From: Apium graveolens | Taxonomy: Eukaryota; Streptophyta; Magnoliopsida; Apiales; Apiaceae | NCBI RefSeq assembly: GCF_009905375.1 | Contig: NW_027417630.1 | Coordinates: 1 to 64,000 of the forward strand | DNA length: 64,000 nucleotides | Reading direction: 5' to 3' | In this document: piece by piece, positions 47,426 through 59,730 of the stretch | Numbering within the stretch: position 1 is the stretch's first letter | Layout of the letters: each line of letters opens with the position of its first letter | Position numbers and translations under genes: made by a program | The notes under the pieces: model-generated | Seen by the model: the letters and a program-made list of their open reading frames with translations, nothing else | The model's database searches: none | Told to the model about the DNA's origin: nothing

Positions 47426-50400
47426 TGTAACCACCGAGAAATTACGACATTTTCATATGATATTAAATGAATAATTATGTGATTTATGATATTATAAATT
47501 ATGATTGATCATAATTGAGTATTTGTTATGTTCTATATATGTTCTGTGTGATCGGGGATATTTTGTGGTATTTTATTACGTGTTAAATGGATTTATATTA
47601 AACGTTATACTTTTCAAATTTCATTTTAATAGCTGTTATCTTGTACAAAGCAATTAAATTTATTCTTCATCATATGGCGTATAATATGGTGATTTTCCGA
47701 ACATCCAGTTAATTTAAAAAGTATTTTGTTTCGTGAAAAATGACTTCTCCGGGCCCCTACGGGGACGTAAAAGCCCACAAAAATCGTATTTTTATTTTTA
47801 TAAAATTGTGGGACTATTAAATATTAAATAATTTTGCATTTTTGGATTATTCGTAATTTTTAGGAATTTTTGACATAATTTTTGTATTTTGGATTAAAAA
47901 TTATTCATAGTTAATTATTAATTTTGGACTAATTATTTTTATTAAATGATATAGCTATGCCCTAAATAATTTTGGGAGTATTATTTTTATAACTATAAAT
48001 ACTATTTAAATATTATTTTATTATATAAACATAAGAAAATAAATAAAATTCTAAAAATTCTCTGAAAAATGTTCTTGGGTGTTCTTGAGAATCAAATCCA
48101 AATTTGGAGGTGATGTGGATTTCAGAATTCAAAGTATGAGTAACTGTTGTGAAGCCCTTGATCTGTTCTACCCATTTCAATTGTCAAAATCATCGAACGA
48201 TAGGTAATTTTTAATATTTAGGGTGTATGTTGAATTTGGGGGTTTTTGAATCCGGGGTTATTTGCTTGTTCTGATGATTGATTAAGCTTAAGGATAGAAT
48301 ATGTAATCGATTCATATAATTAAGTATATCAAACAATTACCCAAAGTAATAAAACGAGTTCATGAATTTTTTTTATTTTGATTCGTTTTGCCGGTTTGTT
48401 TGTTAATGTTTTGATGTTAAGAATGATTATATCCGATTATATGTAATTAGAGCTTTATTTTGAGTTATGTATTGATTTGTTTGGTCCCAATTTGGCCTAG
48501 GCCGGAGTTTCGCCGGATTGTCACCTGTTGTTCTTTGTTTTTGACTGGAGGAATCGATTCCGGTGTTATCTAAGAGTGTTATGTTGCTTTCTGAGTTACT
48601 GAGGTTGTAAGTAATGATTTAGGTGTTGAAACGGGCTCGAACTGTTAAAATTTGGCACTACTCGGAGGTTCACCGGAAAACGGCGACTTCCCCGGTTTCT
48701 GGGGTTGAACCCGGATCCCGGTTGAAGTCCGGCCGAAATCCGGCCGAAATCCGGCATAAATAATTAATTTTATCTATAAATAATTAAATAAAATATAATT
48801 ATTTATAATTAAACTAAATAATGATTTAAAATCATTCTTGAACTTTTAAAAATTATAGATAAAGGTATTTAAAATTCAAGTAATATTATGATTAATTGAA
48901 TTATGCTTATTTTATTCATAATAAATCAACCGCTCGTCCGTTTAATACGAAACGAACGTGTCTAGACTCAAAAAAAGATTCTGCTTCTATTAAAAATACT
49001 TTCGAGACATAAAATCTCCCGTTTCGGAAGGTCACTTGATTCTGTAAACATTTTTAAGTCTCGTAAATATCGTAAAGACATATTTCGATCCAATTTCAAT
49101 TATGTACGTGTCGAGTCGAATGTTTTGACGAACCATGTTATATGTTATATAAAATATGTGATACGTGCCTTATGTGCTTATGTGTTATTTAAATTATGAA
49201 TCCACGTGCCTATTTGAACTTTATATGATTAAACATAATACTTATCTGTGGATATCGAGCGGGTAGACGATAAGGATTAGACTAGACAATTATACAATGT
49301 CGGTTAATTGAAATAGTATATTTTATGATATATACACCTAGTTCAAGGAATTCAAAGCCAGGAAATGATAGTGAAAGTAAAGTCTGATTTTGTGTGGTAA
49401 TGGAATAAGTAGATACAAAGTAGATGTGAGCATAAAATGGTGATTGAAGGCTAGAAAATGAATGAATTGAGGCAAGTATTCTTTCTTGTAATATACTACA
49501 AGTATTTCTTTCCTATTCTAAGCTCATTATAATTAAATGTTTTATATTTCACTTCAATTATTCTTAATTATGCAAGTACTCTTCATTATTATTCCTTTAT
49601 TATTGATTGATCGCCTTAGCAAATATCTATTATTCCGGTTATTTGCGAACCCTGAATCAGGATGTTTTGAAATGAAAATGATTTGATATCAAAATACTCT
49701 ATGGACTGGACCCTAAGGGCCGAGGATGGACCGACCCTTGATATTGGGCCATAGTGCCTGGGTACCCGAATGGATCTATACAAGTAAGTATAGATCTATA
49801 ATATATCCTGAATGATCAGTAGTGTATGAGTGTGAATGATGATCTAGTGTCCATTTATTGTTGATCGCCATTAACAACATTTCTTTTTGAAAAGTTTTAT
49901 AATTACAAAACTGGACAAAGAACTGATTCAAGAGATGAATCTGGGAACTGCTCGTTACTTTTGATTTATGATTAAGGGCTAATAAAAGCCAATGTTTTAT
50001 TCGCTCAACTATTTCAAATAAGTAAAAATGTTTGTAAATTATTTAAAGACTGTGTCTGGAAATTACTTTTGATTTTGATACCTGGAAATCAGTTATGTTA
50101 CTTGCTGGGCATTTTTGGCTCACTCTTGCTTTGTGAATTCTTATTTCTTTCAGTTTCAAATGAGGATTAAGGTAAATAGCTCTTAATAGATAGCAAAATT
50201 GGAGAAATCCCAGTTGCGGGAAGTTGGAGATGTCAGAATGAATAAGACAAGGAAGTTAGTTAAGAGGTAATAAAATTGTAATTAGTTGATATAAATTTTA
50301 GAAGGTTAGATTCTTATTTCATACCATAACTTGTGAACGGTCTGGAATTGAGGGGTCATCTGTATATTTGTTTTAATATACAGGTTTATATTATGAAAAG

Positions 50401-50447
50401 ATTATTTGGTGACACCCAATCTTGATCCCGGATTTGGGGATGTTACA
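47426..50447 (+). mobile_element. Element G 5' LTR (chromovirus, distant relative of C)
   Basis: 3022 bp from TGTAACCACCGAG to GGGGATGTTACA, followed by a tRNA-Met primer site, so this is a 5' LTR. Several blocks match C's LTR despite general divergence: CCGGGCCCC then CCCACAAAAATC (about 47748-47790), the TATA region, and the GGCTCACTCTTGCTTT block (about 50117-50132). TAATA (47421-47425) would be the left target duplication. The 3' LTR is beyond the window. Confidence 0.88.
47994..48001 (+). promoter_or_regulatory. Probable TATA box, G LTR
   Basis: TATAAATA about 570 bp into the LTR, in the same context as in the C LTRs (TTATTTTTA then ACTATAAATA). Confidence 0.55.
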
Positions 50448-50450
50448 AGT

Positions 50451-50462
50451 TGGTATCAGAGC
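50451..50462 (+). other. Primer binding site, element G
   Basis: TGGTATCAGAGC, three bases after the LTR end at 50447. Confidence 0.92.
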
Positions 50463-51042
50463 AACAAGTTATTGGTCCCTGTAATAAGAATAGGTGGAAG
50501 TAAGATAGGATTGCCAGGTCATATAAAATAAGGAAGATCTTAAGTATACTTATTTTGAGTCTGAGTCGAGTGTGATTTAAGACTAGTTGATCCGATATTG
50601 ATTATTAGGATATGATGTTGTTAAGATAGTTATAAGGTGAATATATTGACATTATAGGTATATTGAGTATTCAGATCCTATAGTTGCAAGGAGTCAACAA
50701 CTCGACGGATACTGGGTAACTTACCTTGTTTTCATGTGGTTTTAACGAAAATGAGATTGATTCTTTTGAGACTCCGTATAAGGAAAGATAAATGAATTTT
50801 AGTATGATCCAACTTAGAATTGTGTGGTAGGGCGATCTTCAGGTTGGAGGTAATGAGTTGATTGAAGTTGACAGAGAACCAACATTGTGAGTTTTAAAGG
50901 CACCATCATTGCGAGAAGTTTCTTATCACTTTTCGGGCGCCTCACGAGGAATGACATCTGCCTTATTAGATGTACGTAAGGTTAACAAGAAGATACAATT
51001 TTATTTACAGATAGAATGTTAAATTACATTAATTGGTTGTAA
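50463..51042 (+). other. Element G internal region, left of H
   Basis: 580 bp with no ORF or recognisable gag. H interrupts it, and it resumes at 62298. Confidence 0.65.
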
Positions 51043-51047
51043 GTATG
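51043..51047 (+). repeat. Target site duplication, left copy, of element H
   Basis: GTATG before the TGATAAG start of the LTR; exact copy at 62293-62297. This also fixes the LTR start at 51048 rather than two bases earlier. Confidence 0.95.
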
Positions 51048-51290
51048 TGATAAGTGGCATTTTATACCACTTAGAACATCTTAAAATGGCTTAAATTGGT
51101 GTCTTGAAATCAAGTATTTTGTGTATTTGATGCGTTTTTCTAGTGTTTATGCATTTCAGGGTATTAGTTGCATTTCGGAGGAGGAATCATCAAGAATAAG
51201 CCTTGGCATGTGTTCACCATTGCGAGAGGAAAAGAACGGGCAGATTACGGCGAAGAAACGGAGCAAACATGGAATTTTTCCAGAAGGGTC

Positions 51291-51369
51291 CTGCGCGCCC
51301 GCGCAGCAATGCTGAGCGGCCGCGCAGCAGCCTTGCGCGCCCGCGCAGAAATGCTGAGCGGCCGCGCAG
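51291..51369. repeat. GC-rich tandem repeat module, copy 1 (5' LTR)
   Basis: Two units, each with TGCGCGCCCGCGCAG, a short A-rich spacer (about ATGCT), and GAGCGGCCGCGCAG. Both arms are near-palindromic and could pair with each other. It is a CpG island in an AT-rich LTR. Confidence 0.92.
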
Positions 51370-51452
51370 GGTCGGGGAAAAAGATATATTATTTTAGACT
51401 TCTACTTCTGTTTGGCTTCCACTTCTATGTAATCTGAATTTTATGGGACTAT

Positions 51453-51458
51453 TATATA
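51453..51458 (+). promoter_or_regulatory. Possible TATA box, H 5' LTR
   Basis: TATATA within GGGACTATTATATAGG, about 85 bp downstream of the GC-rich module. Its placement suits a core promoter with the module upstream; no start site can be shown from sequence. Confidence 0.4.
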
Positions 51459-52516
51459 GGTAGATTTAAGACATTTTTCACAGAGTATTAAGAGGAGATT
51501 ATGTTTTAGATTGTGTTTTGCAAGAAGCGAAGGAGATAAGGAAGAAGACCGATTTAGCACACAGCAACGAAGAGGAAGCATATATTCTTGTGATTCTTGT
51601 TTCGTTGTAATGTTGGATGCTAGTTTTCTTGCTTTGACTTATTTACTCTTGTGATGTACTCTGTTTTAATATAATCAGTTTAGTTATTATTTTCTTGTGT
51701 TTGTTTATCATGATTTCATATGAACCCATGATGGCGATAAGTTCTATTATGGGCTAATCGTGATCATGGGGTTGCAACGGATTTATTATGGAATTCTTTA
51801 GTTAATTGTTTAATACTTTAGTATGTGATGATTGCATGATATCTAGTATTGGTTATGCGTATTCGTCTTATGTGCGTCGCGAACATATAAGATAGGGTGT
51901 TAATCTCTTGTGAAGCGACGGTGGATCTTGAGATTTAGAACTTGCCATGCTAGCATAGGTTCATGTACGTTGTGCATGATTAGTGGGTAACTCTAACAGT
52001 TTTATTTGCCCTATGTAATTAAAAAGGGATAACTTGTGCTTAAATCGTTGTGTTGTCAATTTCTGTAGACATATAGGAACTCAACATAATTGATGACTAT
52101 TCAACTTCTATCTTAATTGTGGATGTTTGGTAGAATGGTATTAGTACAATGAAAGTTGGCTTTTATCAGTTTCGTGTTATTCGATTAATATCATCACTGT
52201 CACATGCTAAAGGTAATAACTATGGCTATAGAAGGAAGTAATAATGAAGTTGTGATCTCATGAGTGTTTTATTATTGATAAATTGAAGTGTTAGTTAAGT
52301 GATTAATTAAGTAGTTAATTATAGTTAATATTTAATCAATAATTTTAAGTGTTATTATCTTAACATTGAGAAGTAGTCATACATTGGTGAGTGAGTTAAA
52401 TTAGACAATAAATTAGTCTGAGTCTCTGAGGGAACGAACTAGAAAGTATTCTATATTACTTGCGAACGCGTATACTTGCGTGAATATTAGTGCGTGATTT
52501 TGCCCTAACAAGTTTT

Positions 52517-52534
52517 TGGCGCCGCTGCCGGGGA
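52517..52534 (+). other. Primer binding site, element H (tRNA-Asp)
   Basis: TGGCGCCGCTGCCGGGGA, complementary to the 3' end of plant tRNA-Asp with about one mismatch, six bases after the LTR. This primer type is characteristic of Athila elements. Confidence 0.93.
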
Positions 52535-52651
52535 CTCGGCGTATTTGTTTAGTTTATATACTTACCATCATTGGTCATTAGGACTCAGTGATTAGGACGT
52601 AGTAGTTAATTACTCTTTTCGGTTGTGTTTCAGGTACTTTAGCAAACGTTT

Positions 52652-55600
52652 ATGCAAACTCGTTCTCGTGCTCGCAAGAGGACCTTAGATACAACCGAGG
52701 AGAAAGACGAAGTTCTTGATACACCGGAGAAGTTAGATTTTGAGGATTCGGATTCAGGAACTGAGCAGAAGGAACCAGTAAACATGGGAGATCGTATTGT
52801 TCAAGCTGATCCAGCTCTTATGGATTTTTCTCGGCCTAAAATTGATGACATTCAGTCAAGCATCCTTCATCCGGCTATTCAAGCTAACACCTTTGAAATC
52901 AAGCCGGGCACTATTCAGATGGTGCAGAATTCTGTTTCTTTTGAAGGAGCGGCAACTGAAGACCCCAACATGCACATAAGAAATTTTGTCGAGATCTGCA
53001 GCACTTTTAAGTATAATGGCGTGACTGATGAGGCTATCAAGTTGAGGCTCTTCCCATTCTCACTGAGGGATAAGGCTAAAGACTGGTTACATTCTGAACC
53101 AGCTGGGTCCATCACTACGTGGCAAGATCTTGCGCAAAAGTTTCTGGTGAAGTTTTATCCAATGGCAAAGACTGCTGCTATGAGGAGTGCTCTTACTCAG
53201 TTTGCGCAGCAACCTACAGAATCTATGTGCGAGGCTTGGGAACGCTACAAGGAAATGTTGAGAAAATGTCCACATCATGGAATTCCGGATTGGATGGTAA
53301 TCACTGGTTTTTATAATGGTTTGGGGGCCCAATCTCGGCCCATGCTCGATGCAGCAGCTGGAGGCGCCTTATGGGCTAAAAGCTATACTGAGGCGTATAA
53401 TCTTATCGAGACGATGGCTGCAAATGAGCATCAAAACCCAACTCAGAGGATGACGTCAGGCAAGGTCGCAGGTATTCTGGAAGTTGATGCAGCCACCGCT
53501 ATTGCAGCCCAGCTCCAAGCGCTATCAATGAAGGTTGATTCTCTGGCTACGTATGGAGTTAATCAAACAGCTATGGTTTGTGAGCTTTGTGCAGGTTCTC
53601 ATGCTACGGATCAGTGTTCTCTTGTCAACGAATCTGTTCAATATGTGAATAATTATCAGCGACAACAGCAGCCTGTGCCAGCGACCTATCATCCTAACAA
53701 CAGAAATCATCCAAATTTCAGCTGGGGGAATAATCAGAATGCTATTCAGCCACCATATCAGCAAGGAGTGAGTAAACAGTTTAACCCACCTGGATTCCAG
53801 CAACCACAGCAGTATGCTACAAGGCAATCATATCCTCAACAGGGAAGTGCAGCTGCACCTACTAGTGCTGAGTTTGAGGAACTTAAGCTGTTGTGCAAAA
53901 GTCAGGCGGTTTCTATCAAGACCTTGGAAAATCAAATCGGTCAATTAGCCAATGCAGTGCTCAATCGTCAACCTGGCACTCTTCCCAGTGACACGGAAGT
54001 ACCAGGCAGGAAGGAAGCTAAAGAGCAAGTCAAGGCTATTACCTTAAGGTCTGGAAAAGTAGCTGATACTGAAAAGGCAAAAGAAGTCGAAGCTGAAGTT
54101 AGAGATGAAGAATTTAAGCAAAAGGAGAAAACGGCGGAACCAAGGAAGACTACTGTTGAACACACTCTGCCTGAGGCTAATACAGGGGAGAAACAGCTCT
54201 ATCCTCCACCACCTTTTCCTAAGAGATTGCAGCAACAAAAGCTGGATAGACAGTTCGGGAAGTTTCTGGAGGTGTTCAAGAAACTTCACATCAATATACC
54301 TTTCGCTGAGGCTCTGGAACAAATGCCTAGTTATGCGAAGTTTATGAAGACTATTCTTTCAAGGAAGGTGAAACTGGATGACCTTGAAACCGTTGCTCTC
54401 ACGGAAGAATGTAGCGCTGTTCTGCAGCAAAAGTTACCACCAAAACTGAAAGATCCAGGAAGCTTCACCATTCCTTGCACCATTGGCAATCTAACTTTTG
54501 AAAAGTGCCTTTGTGATTTGGGAGCAAGCATTAATCTGATGCCCTTGTCGATCTTTAAAAAGCTGGATCTGCCTGATCCAAAACCCACATACATGTCGCT
54601 ACAATTGGTTGACCGTTCCATTACTTACCCAAGGGGCATAGTTGAGGATGTGCTCGTCAAGGTGGATAAGCTCTTCTTTCCTGCAGATTTTGTTATTCTG
54701 GATTTTGAGGAAGATAAGAAGATTCCCATAATCTTGGGGAGGCCTTTCTTGGCTACTGGCCGTACCTTGATAGATGTGCAAAAAGGTGAACTTACTATGC
54801 GAGTCCAAGACCAGGATGTGACCTTCAACGTATTCAAGGCAATGAAATTCCCTACAGAAGATGAGGAGTGCTTAAAAGTGGATGTGATTGATTCCGCAGT
54901 TACTTCGGAACTCGAGCACATGCTAATGTCTGATGCATTGGAAAAGGCCTTAGTGGGGGAATTTGACAGTGATGATGAAGATAGCAATGAGCAATTACAA
55001 TATCTGAACGCTTCTCCCTGGAAGCGAAAGCTGGATATACCATTTGAATCTCTTGGTACTTCTGACCTCAAGAACGCTGAAGGAAAGCTCAAACCATCAA
55101 TAGAGGAAGCGCCTACCTTAGAGCTCAAACCATTACCTGAACACTTGAGGTATGCTTTTTTAGGTGATTCATCTACGTTACCTGTTATTATTTCAGCTGA
55201 CCTTTCAGGTAGTGAGGAAGACAAGCTCTTAAGGATTTTGAGAGAATTCAAATCGGCTATAGGATGGACCATAGCAGACATCAAGGGGATAAGTCCTTCA
55301 TATTGTATGCATAAAATTCTGCTAGAGGAAGGAAGTAAGCCAACTGTGGAACAGCAACGAAGACTGAATCCCATCATGAAGGAGGTGGTGAAGAAAGAAA
55401 TTCTAAAATGGCTAGATGCAGGCATCATTTATCCTATTTCTGACAGCTCGTGGGTGAGCCCTGTACAATGTGTTCCTAAGAAAGGAGGTATCACTGTGGT
55501 CACAAATGAAAAGAATGAGCTCATCCCTACTCGAACAGTTACAGGATGGAGAGTATGCATGGATTATAGGAAATTGAACAAAGCCACAAGAAAGGATCAC

Positions 55601-58018
55601 TTTCCTCTTCCATTTATTGATCAAATGCTTGACAGATTGGCGGGACATGAGTATTTTTGTCTTCTGGATGGTTATTTCGGGTATAATCAGATTTGTATTG
55701 CACCAAAGGATCAGGAAAAGACTACCTTCACTTGTCCATTTGGCACATTTGCTTTTCGTAGAGTTTCGTTTGGGTTATGTGGTGCCCCGGCCACCTTTCA
55801 GAGATGTATGATGGCTATATTCTCTGACATGATTGGAAATAACGTCAAAGTGTTCATGGATGACTTTTCCGTCTTTGGACACTCATATGATGAATGTTTA
55901 AATAATCTGCGCGCCGTACTCAAAAGATGCGTGGAAACTAATTTGGTGCTTAATTGGGAGAAATGTCATTTTATGGTGCGTGAAGGCATTATCCTTGGGC
56001 ATAAGGTCTCTAGCAAAGGTCTGGAGGTGGACAAGGCCAAGGTGGGAGTCATTGAAAATCTTCCCCCACCTAATTCGGTGAAAGGAATCCGTAGTTTTCT
56101 CGGTCATGCGGGTTTTTATCGGCGATTCATCAAGGACTTTTCAAAGATATCTAAGCCGTTGTGCAATTTACTTGAGAAAGATGTGCCTTTCAAATTTGAT
56201 GATGAATGTTTGGCAGCATTCGAGACTCTCAAGGAGAGTTTGATCACGGCACCAGTTATTACAGCACCAGATTGGACAGAACCGTTTGAGATGATGTGTG
56301 ATGCGAGTGATTATGCGGTAGGTGCAGTTCTGGGACAGCGCAAGAAAAATCTCTTCCATGTGGTCTACTATGCGAGTAAGACTTTAAATGGGGCCCAATT
56401 GAACTACACCACTACTGAGAAGGAGCTTTTAGCTATAGTCTTTGGCTTTGAGAAATTTCGATCTTATCTGCTTGGTACGAAAGTGACAGTATTCACTGAT
56501 CATGCAGCTATTCGCTATCTGGTTTCTAAGAAGGATTCGAAGCCGAGACTCATTCGTTGGGTGCTTTTACTTCAAGAATTTGAGTTAGAGATCAAAGATA
56601 GAAAAGGTACTGAGAATCAAGTAGCTGACCATCTCTCTAGGTTGGAGAATCCCGATTCTACTTCACAAGATAGGACGTTAATCAATAAATCTTTTCCGGA
56701 TGAGCAGTTATTTGCAATTCAGGAGGAAGAACCATGGTTTGCAGATATTGTAAACTATCTTGTCAGCAATATAATGCCGCTTAATTTGACATCCGCTCAA
56801 AAGAAGAAGTGTCTGCATGAGGTGAAGTGGTATATATGGGATGAACCATATTTGTTTAGACAGGGAGCTGACCAGATCATCAGGAGATGTATCCCGTTCT
56901 GTGAGACGGAGGGGATATTACGAGACTGCCATTCCACGGTTTATGGTGGACACTATGGAGGTGAGAAGACGACAGCTCGTATTCTGCAAGCAGGTTTTTT
57001 CTGGCCTACCTTGTTCAAGGATGCTCATCAGTTTATTTTAAGGTGTGATCGTTGCCAAAGAGTGGGAAATTTGTCGAGGAAGGATGAGATGCCATTAAAT
57101 GTGATGCTTGAAGTCGAGGTCTTTGATGTATGGGGAATCGATATCATGGGGCCTTTTATCTCGTCTTGCAATAATCAGTACATCTTGCTGGCAGTCGATT
57201 ATGTCTCAAAATGGGTCGAAGTTAAAGCTTTACCGACAAATGATGCAAAGGCAGTGCTAAATTTTCTTCATAAGCAAATTTTCACAAGGTTTGGAACACC
57301 TCGGGTAATCATAAGTGATGAAGGATCACATTTTTGCAACCGTAAGTTCACTTCTATGATGCAGCGTTATAATGTGAATCATCGAGTAGCTACTGCCTAT
57401 CATCCGCAAACAAATGGTCAAGCGGAAGTGTCTAACAGAGAGATAAAGCGCATTCTAGAGAAGGTTGTTTGTCCGTCAAGGAAGGATTGGTCTTTAAAGC
57501 TCGATGAAGCTGTTTGGGCTTACAGAACAGCATACAAAACTCCACTTGGGATGTCACCGTTTCAGTTGGTGTACGGTAAGGGATGTCATCTACCGGCGGA
57601 GCTTGAGCATAAGGCCTACTGGGCATTGAAGAAATTGAACCTGGATTTAGATGCAGCTGGTAAGAAAAGAATGCTTCAGCTTAATGAACTTGATGAATTT
57701 CGACTTCAAGCGTATGAGAATAACAAAATGTATAAGGAAAAGGTGAAGAGATGGCACGATAGGAAGCTACATCCTAAGTTATTTGTGCCAGGGCAACAAG
57801 TTCTGTTATTCAACTCTCGGCTCCGACTTTTTCCTGGGAAGTTGAAATCAAGGTGGTCTGGACCTTTTATTGTCAAAACTGTGTTTCCACATGGAGCGGT
57901 GGAAATTTTTGAGAATGATTCGGACCAAGCATTCAAGGTTAACGGTCAGCGGTTGAAGCACTACTATGGGGACATGGCAAACCGAGAGGTGGTTAGTGCC
58001 ATTTTGTTGACTATTTGA
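52652..58018 (+). CDS. gag-pol: Element H gag-pol polyprotein, intact (1788 aa)
   Basis: One open frame, no stops. A basic N-terminus; capsid-type gag domain (about residues 100-245); a short Cys/His knuckle [13 protein letters not shown] (310-322) with 3 rather than 4 residues before His; a Gln-rich linker; aspartic protease with DLGAS (D622); RT (about 890-1090) with FMDD (1068-1071); RNase H with D1217, E1258, D1283 and D1326; integrase zinc domain H1427, H1434, C1465, C1468; catalytic triad D1497, D1556, E1592 with exactly 35 residues between the last two. It has no chromodomain, as expected for Athila. The polyprotein would form particles, copy the RNA and integrate it. The start at 52652, shortly after the primer site, is the first ATG of the frame. 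Confidence 0.96.
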   Translation: MQTRSRARKRTLDTTEEKDEVLDTPEKLDFEDSDSGTEQKEPVNMGDRIVQADPALMDFSRPKIDDIQSSILHPAIQANTFEIKPGTIQMVQNSVSFEGAATEDPNMHIRNFVEICSTFKYNGVTDEAIKLRLFPFSLRDKAKDWLHSEPAGSITTWQDLAQKFLVKFYPMAKTAAMRSALTQFAQQPTESMCEAWERYKEMLRKCPHHGIPDWMVITGFYNGLGAQSRPMLDAAAGGALWAKSYTEAYNLIETMAANEHQNPTQRMTSGKVAGILEVDAATAIAAQLQALSMKVDSLATYGVNQTAMVCELCAGSHATDQCSLVNESVQYVNNYQRQQQPVPATYHPNNRNHPNFSWGNNQNAIQPPYQQGVSKQFNPPGFQQPQQYATRQSYPQQGSAAAPTSAEFEELKLLCKSQAVSIKTLENQIGQLANAVLNRQPGTLPSDTEVPGRKEAKEQVKAITLRSGKVADTEKAKEVEAEVRDEEFKQKEKTAEPRKTTVEHTLPEANTGEKQLYPPPPFPKRLQQQKLDRQFGKFLEVFKKLHINIPFAEALEQMPSYAKFMKTILSRKVKLDDLETVALTEECSAVLQQKLPPKLKDPGSFTIPCTIGNLTFEKCLCDLGASINLMPLSIFKKLDLPDPKPTYMSLQLVDRSITYPRGIVEDVLVKVDKLFFPADFVILDFEEDKKIPIILGRPFLATGRTLIDVQKGELTMRVQDQDVTFNVFKAMKFPTEDEECLKVDVIDSAVTSELEHMLMSDALEKALVGEFDSDDEDSNEQLQYLNASPWKRKLDIPFESLGTSDLKNAEGKLKPSIEEAPTLELKPLPEHLRYAFLGDSSTLPVIISADLSGSEEDKLLRILREFKSAIGWTIADIKGISPSYCMHKILLEEGSKPTVEQQRRLNPIMKEVVKKEILKWLDAGIIYPISDSSWVSPVQCVPKKGGITVVTNEKNELIPTRTVTGWRVCMDYRKLNKATRKDHFPLPFIDQMLDRLAGHEYFCLLDGYFGYNQICIAPKDQEKTTFTCPFGTFAFRRVSFGLCGAPATFQRCMMAIFSDMIGNNVKVFMDDFSVFGHSYDECLNNLRAVLKRCVETNLVLNWEKCHFMVREGIILGHKVSSKGLEVDKAKVGVIENLPPPNSVKGIRSFLGHAGFYRRFIKDFSKISKPLCNLLEKDVPFKFDDECLAAFETLKESLITAPVITAPDWTEPFEMMCDASDYAVGAVLGQRKKNLFHVVYYASKTLNGAQLNYTTTEKELLAIVFGFEKFRSYLLGTKVTVFTDHAAIRYLVSKKDSKPRLIRWVLLLQEFELEIKDRKGTENQVADHLSRLENPDSTSQDRTLINKSFPDEQLFAIQEEEPWFADIVNYLVSNIMPLNLTSAQKKKCLHEVKWYIWDEPYLFRQGADQIIRRCIPFCETEGILRDCHSTVYGGHYGGEKTTARILQAGFFWPTLFKDAHQFILRCDRCQRVGNLSRKDEMPLNVMLEVEVFDVWGIDIMGPFISSCNNQYILLAVDYVSKWVEVKALPTNDAKAVLNFLHKQIFTRFGTPRVIISDEGSHFCNRKFTSMMQRYNVNHRVATAYHPQTNGQAEVSNREIKRILEKVVCPSRKDWSLKLDEAVWAYRTAYKTPLGMSPFQLVYGKGCHLPAELEHKAYWALKKLNLDLDAAGKKRMLQLNELDEFRLQAYENNKMYKEKVKRWHDRKLHPKLFVPGQQVLLFNSRLRLFPGKLKSRWSGPFIVKTVFPHGAVEIFENDSDQAFKVNGQRLKHYYGDMANREVVSAILLTI

Positions 58019-58061
58019 GAAAGATACGGAACGTCAAGCAAATGACGAAAAAGAAGCGCTG

Positions 58062-58079
58062 CATGGGAGGCAACCCATG
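58062..58079 (+). other. Hairpin just after the gag-pol stop
   Basis: CATGGG, AGGCAA loop, CCCATG: a perfect 6-bp stem with a 6-base loop, 44 bases after the stop codon. Confidence 0.7.
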
Positions 58080-58175
58080 AATTGTTGTTACAGGAACCCT
58101 TAGAAGTTAATAACCTATCCAAAAACACAAAAAATCAGAAAACAGGGGCTGAAAATTTTTTTTTCCAGAGACCCT

Positions 58176-58253
58176 CTGCGCGCCCGCGCAGCTATGCTGA
58201 GCGGCCGCGCAGCTTTCTGCGCGCCCGCGCAGAAATGCTGAGCGGCCGCGCAG
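58176..58253. repeat. GC-rich tandem repeat module, copy 2 (internal)
   Basis: Same two-unit structure as the LTR modules, with small spacer differences (GCTATGCT in the first unit, CTTT between units). The flanks are also alike: a T-rich run ending in TCCAGA before it, and a GGGTCG after it. Confidence 0.92.
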
Positions 58254-58510
58254 GGGTCGAGTTCCAGAATTTTTTTTTACAGTTCAGAAAAAAAAAAACA
58301 CACAAAAACCCATCACAGCCCATAAACCCATGAATTCTTTTCCCATTACCCCATGATTTTATCCCTCAACCCCACTCCTAATCTAATTTAACCTACTCCA
58401 CACCCTATATATACATACACCTATCCCACATATCTCCCACAAACTTCCTACACTTAAACCCTCTCATAAACATCAAAAATCAGTTCTTACACACTTTTAT
58501 TCATAAATCA

Positions 58511-59682
58511 ATGGCACCCAAGAGAGCACGCACTATTGACAGCAGCAGCACAGTTCCTACTGCTGATTCATCAAGGGGTACTGCTGCAAGGCCTCAGTTA
58601 ACTGACAGAGCCGCGGAGGAGGAGTACACTAGGCTGTTGGGGAAGCTGATTCTGAAGGAGAGGGGGTTTTTACCATCAGGGAGGGATGGTGAGTTGATGC
58701 CCATGATTGCAGAGAAGGGGTGGATAGCTTTTTGTGAGTCACCCGAAGCAGTACCGATGAGTGTTGTTCGCGAGTTCTACGCGAACGCGAAGGCTGAAAA
58801 GAATGGGTTTTCTGTAGTTCGTGGGCTGACGGTTGATATCATCCTGCGGCGATTCGCCGTGTGATTGGACAGCGAGAGAGGAAGCCCGAGGAGGAGAACT
58901 GGAATGAAAAGACTGCTGAGGACTTTGACTTGGATTTGATTTGTGCGACTCTCTGTCGACCGGGCACAGTTTGGAACCGCAGTCCAGCCAATAATGAGTA
59001 TCGTCACTTTCCGGCGATCGCCATGAACAGGTATGCCCGTGCATGGAATGCATTTATATGTGCTAATATTTTGCCTTCTTCACATGCACACGAGGTCACA
59101 GTTGAGAGAGCACAATTGTTGTGGGGAATTCTGAATGAGGAATACTATGTGGACCTTGGTGAGTTTATCTACCAAGTAGTTCTGAAGTTTTTGAGGGGAG
59201 CAAAGCATATGAACATCCCTTATGCATCCACGGTTATGAAGCTATGCCGATCAGTAGGAGTGAACTGGCCGGCTCATGAGCAGTTGCAGTTGCCAGCAGC
59301 TCCGATAGATTCTGGCACTCTGAATGGGATGCAGGAGTGGACCGGTGATGAGCCTGAGGAGCATGGGCTGGGTTATCGTCTTCCAGGAGGACGTCCAGCA
59401 CGAGGTGCTACTATGGCTAGGCCAGGGCATGGTGAGGCTGGTTCTTCGAGAGCTCAGGAGGGTGCTGGGATGGGTGATGCCCAGTATAGGAGGCTTTCAC
59501 GGCGGATGGATGCCATGTATGAGATGCAGAGCAGGTTTGCTCAGGAGCTCACTCTTGCGTTAGGGACTGCTTTTCGAGGCCTTGGAGCTGATATCCAGTG
59601 GCCAGTTTTTGGTGAGGACTCTGCATACCCGCCGCCTGATACTCCACCCACTGAGGGTGATGATGATGATGACTCCGAGTAG
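58511..59682 (+). pseudogene. Element H ORF2: plant-transposon-protein-type domain, one frameshift
   Basis: The first frame runs from ATG 58511 (MAPKRARTIDSS) to TGA 58862-58864; the second, offset by two bases, is open from about 58861 to TAG 59682. The change lies at a GTGTG run (58858-58863), where an extra dinucleotide would explain it. Together they read as one protein of about 390 residues: a basic Ser-rich start, a globular domain across the break (about 58600-59270), a Gly/Arg-rich middle, a Met/Gln-rich helix, and an acidic DDDDDSE end. The domain resembles the putative plant transposon protein family (Pfam Transposase_32, PF20167 from memory) common in Athila-like elements. No signal peptide or membrane span is seen. 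Its role is unknown. Confidence 0.8.
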
Positions 59683-59730
59683 GTATACCCTGTGTTCCTT
59701 TCTACTACCTTCACTGGGGACAGTGAAGAT

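Larger units (their letters stand above)
51048..52510 (+). mobile_element. Element H 5' LTR
   Basis: 1463 bp, TGATAAGTGGC ... TTTTGCCCTAACA. It contains the GC-rich repeat module at 51291-51369. Overlapping open frames across that module (51121-51437) reflect its GC-rich, stop-poor sequence rather than a gene. Confidence 0.96.
58019..58510 (+). other. Spacer between gag-pol and ORF2 of element H
   Basis: About 490 bp, holding a hairpin, the third GC-rich module and a C/A-rich stretch (58300-58510) with TATATATA near 58405. The latter could be an internal promoter or leader for ORF2. Confidence 0.6.

Noticed and set aside
51121..51437. Overlapping ORFs with Arg/Ala/Pro repeats in the H LTRs (also 60903-61219)
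   Set aside because: All three forward frames are open only because the GC-rich module has no stop codons; no start context or protein-like pattern.
54625..55428. A 267-codon minus-strand ORF within H's gag-pol
   Set aside because: Shadow of the intact plus-strand gag-pol; Ser/Leu-rich composition is typical of antisense reading.
58176..58253. Possible CRISPR-like array in the GC-rich repeats
   Set aside because: Only two units per site with no variable spacers, and copies lie in both LTRs of a plant retrotransposon.
58511..59682. Calling ORF2 an envelope gene
   Set aside because: No signal peptide or membrane segment; the domain fits a plant transposon-protein family better.
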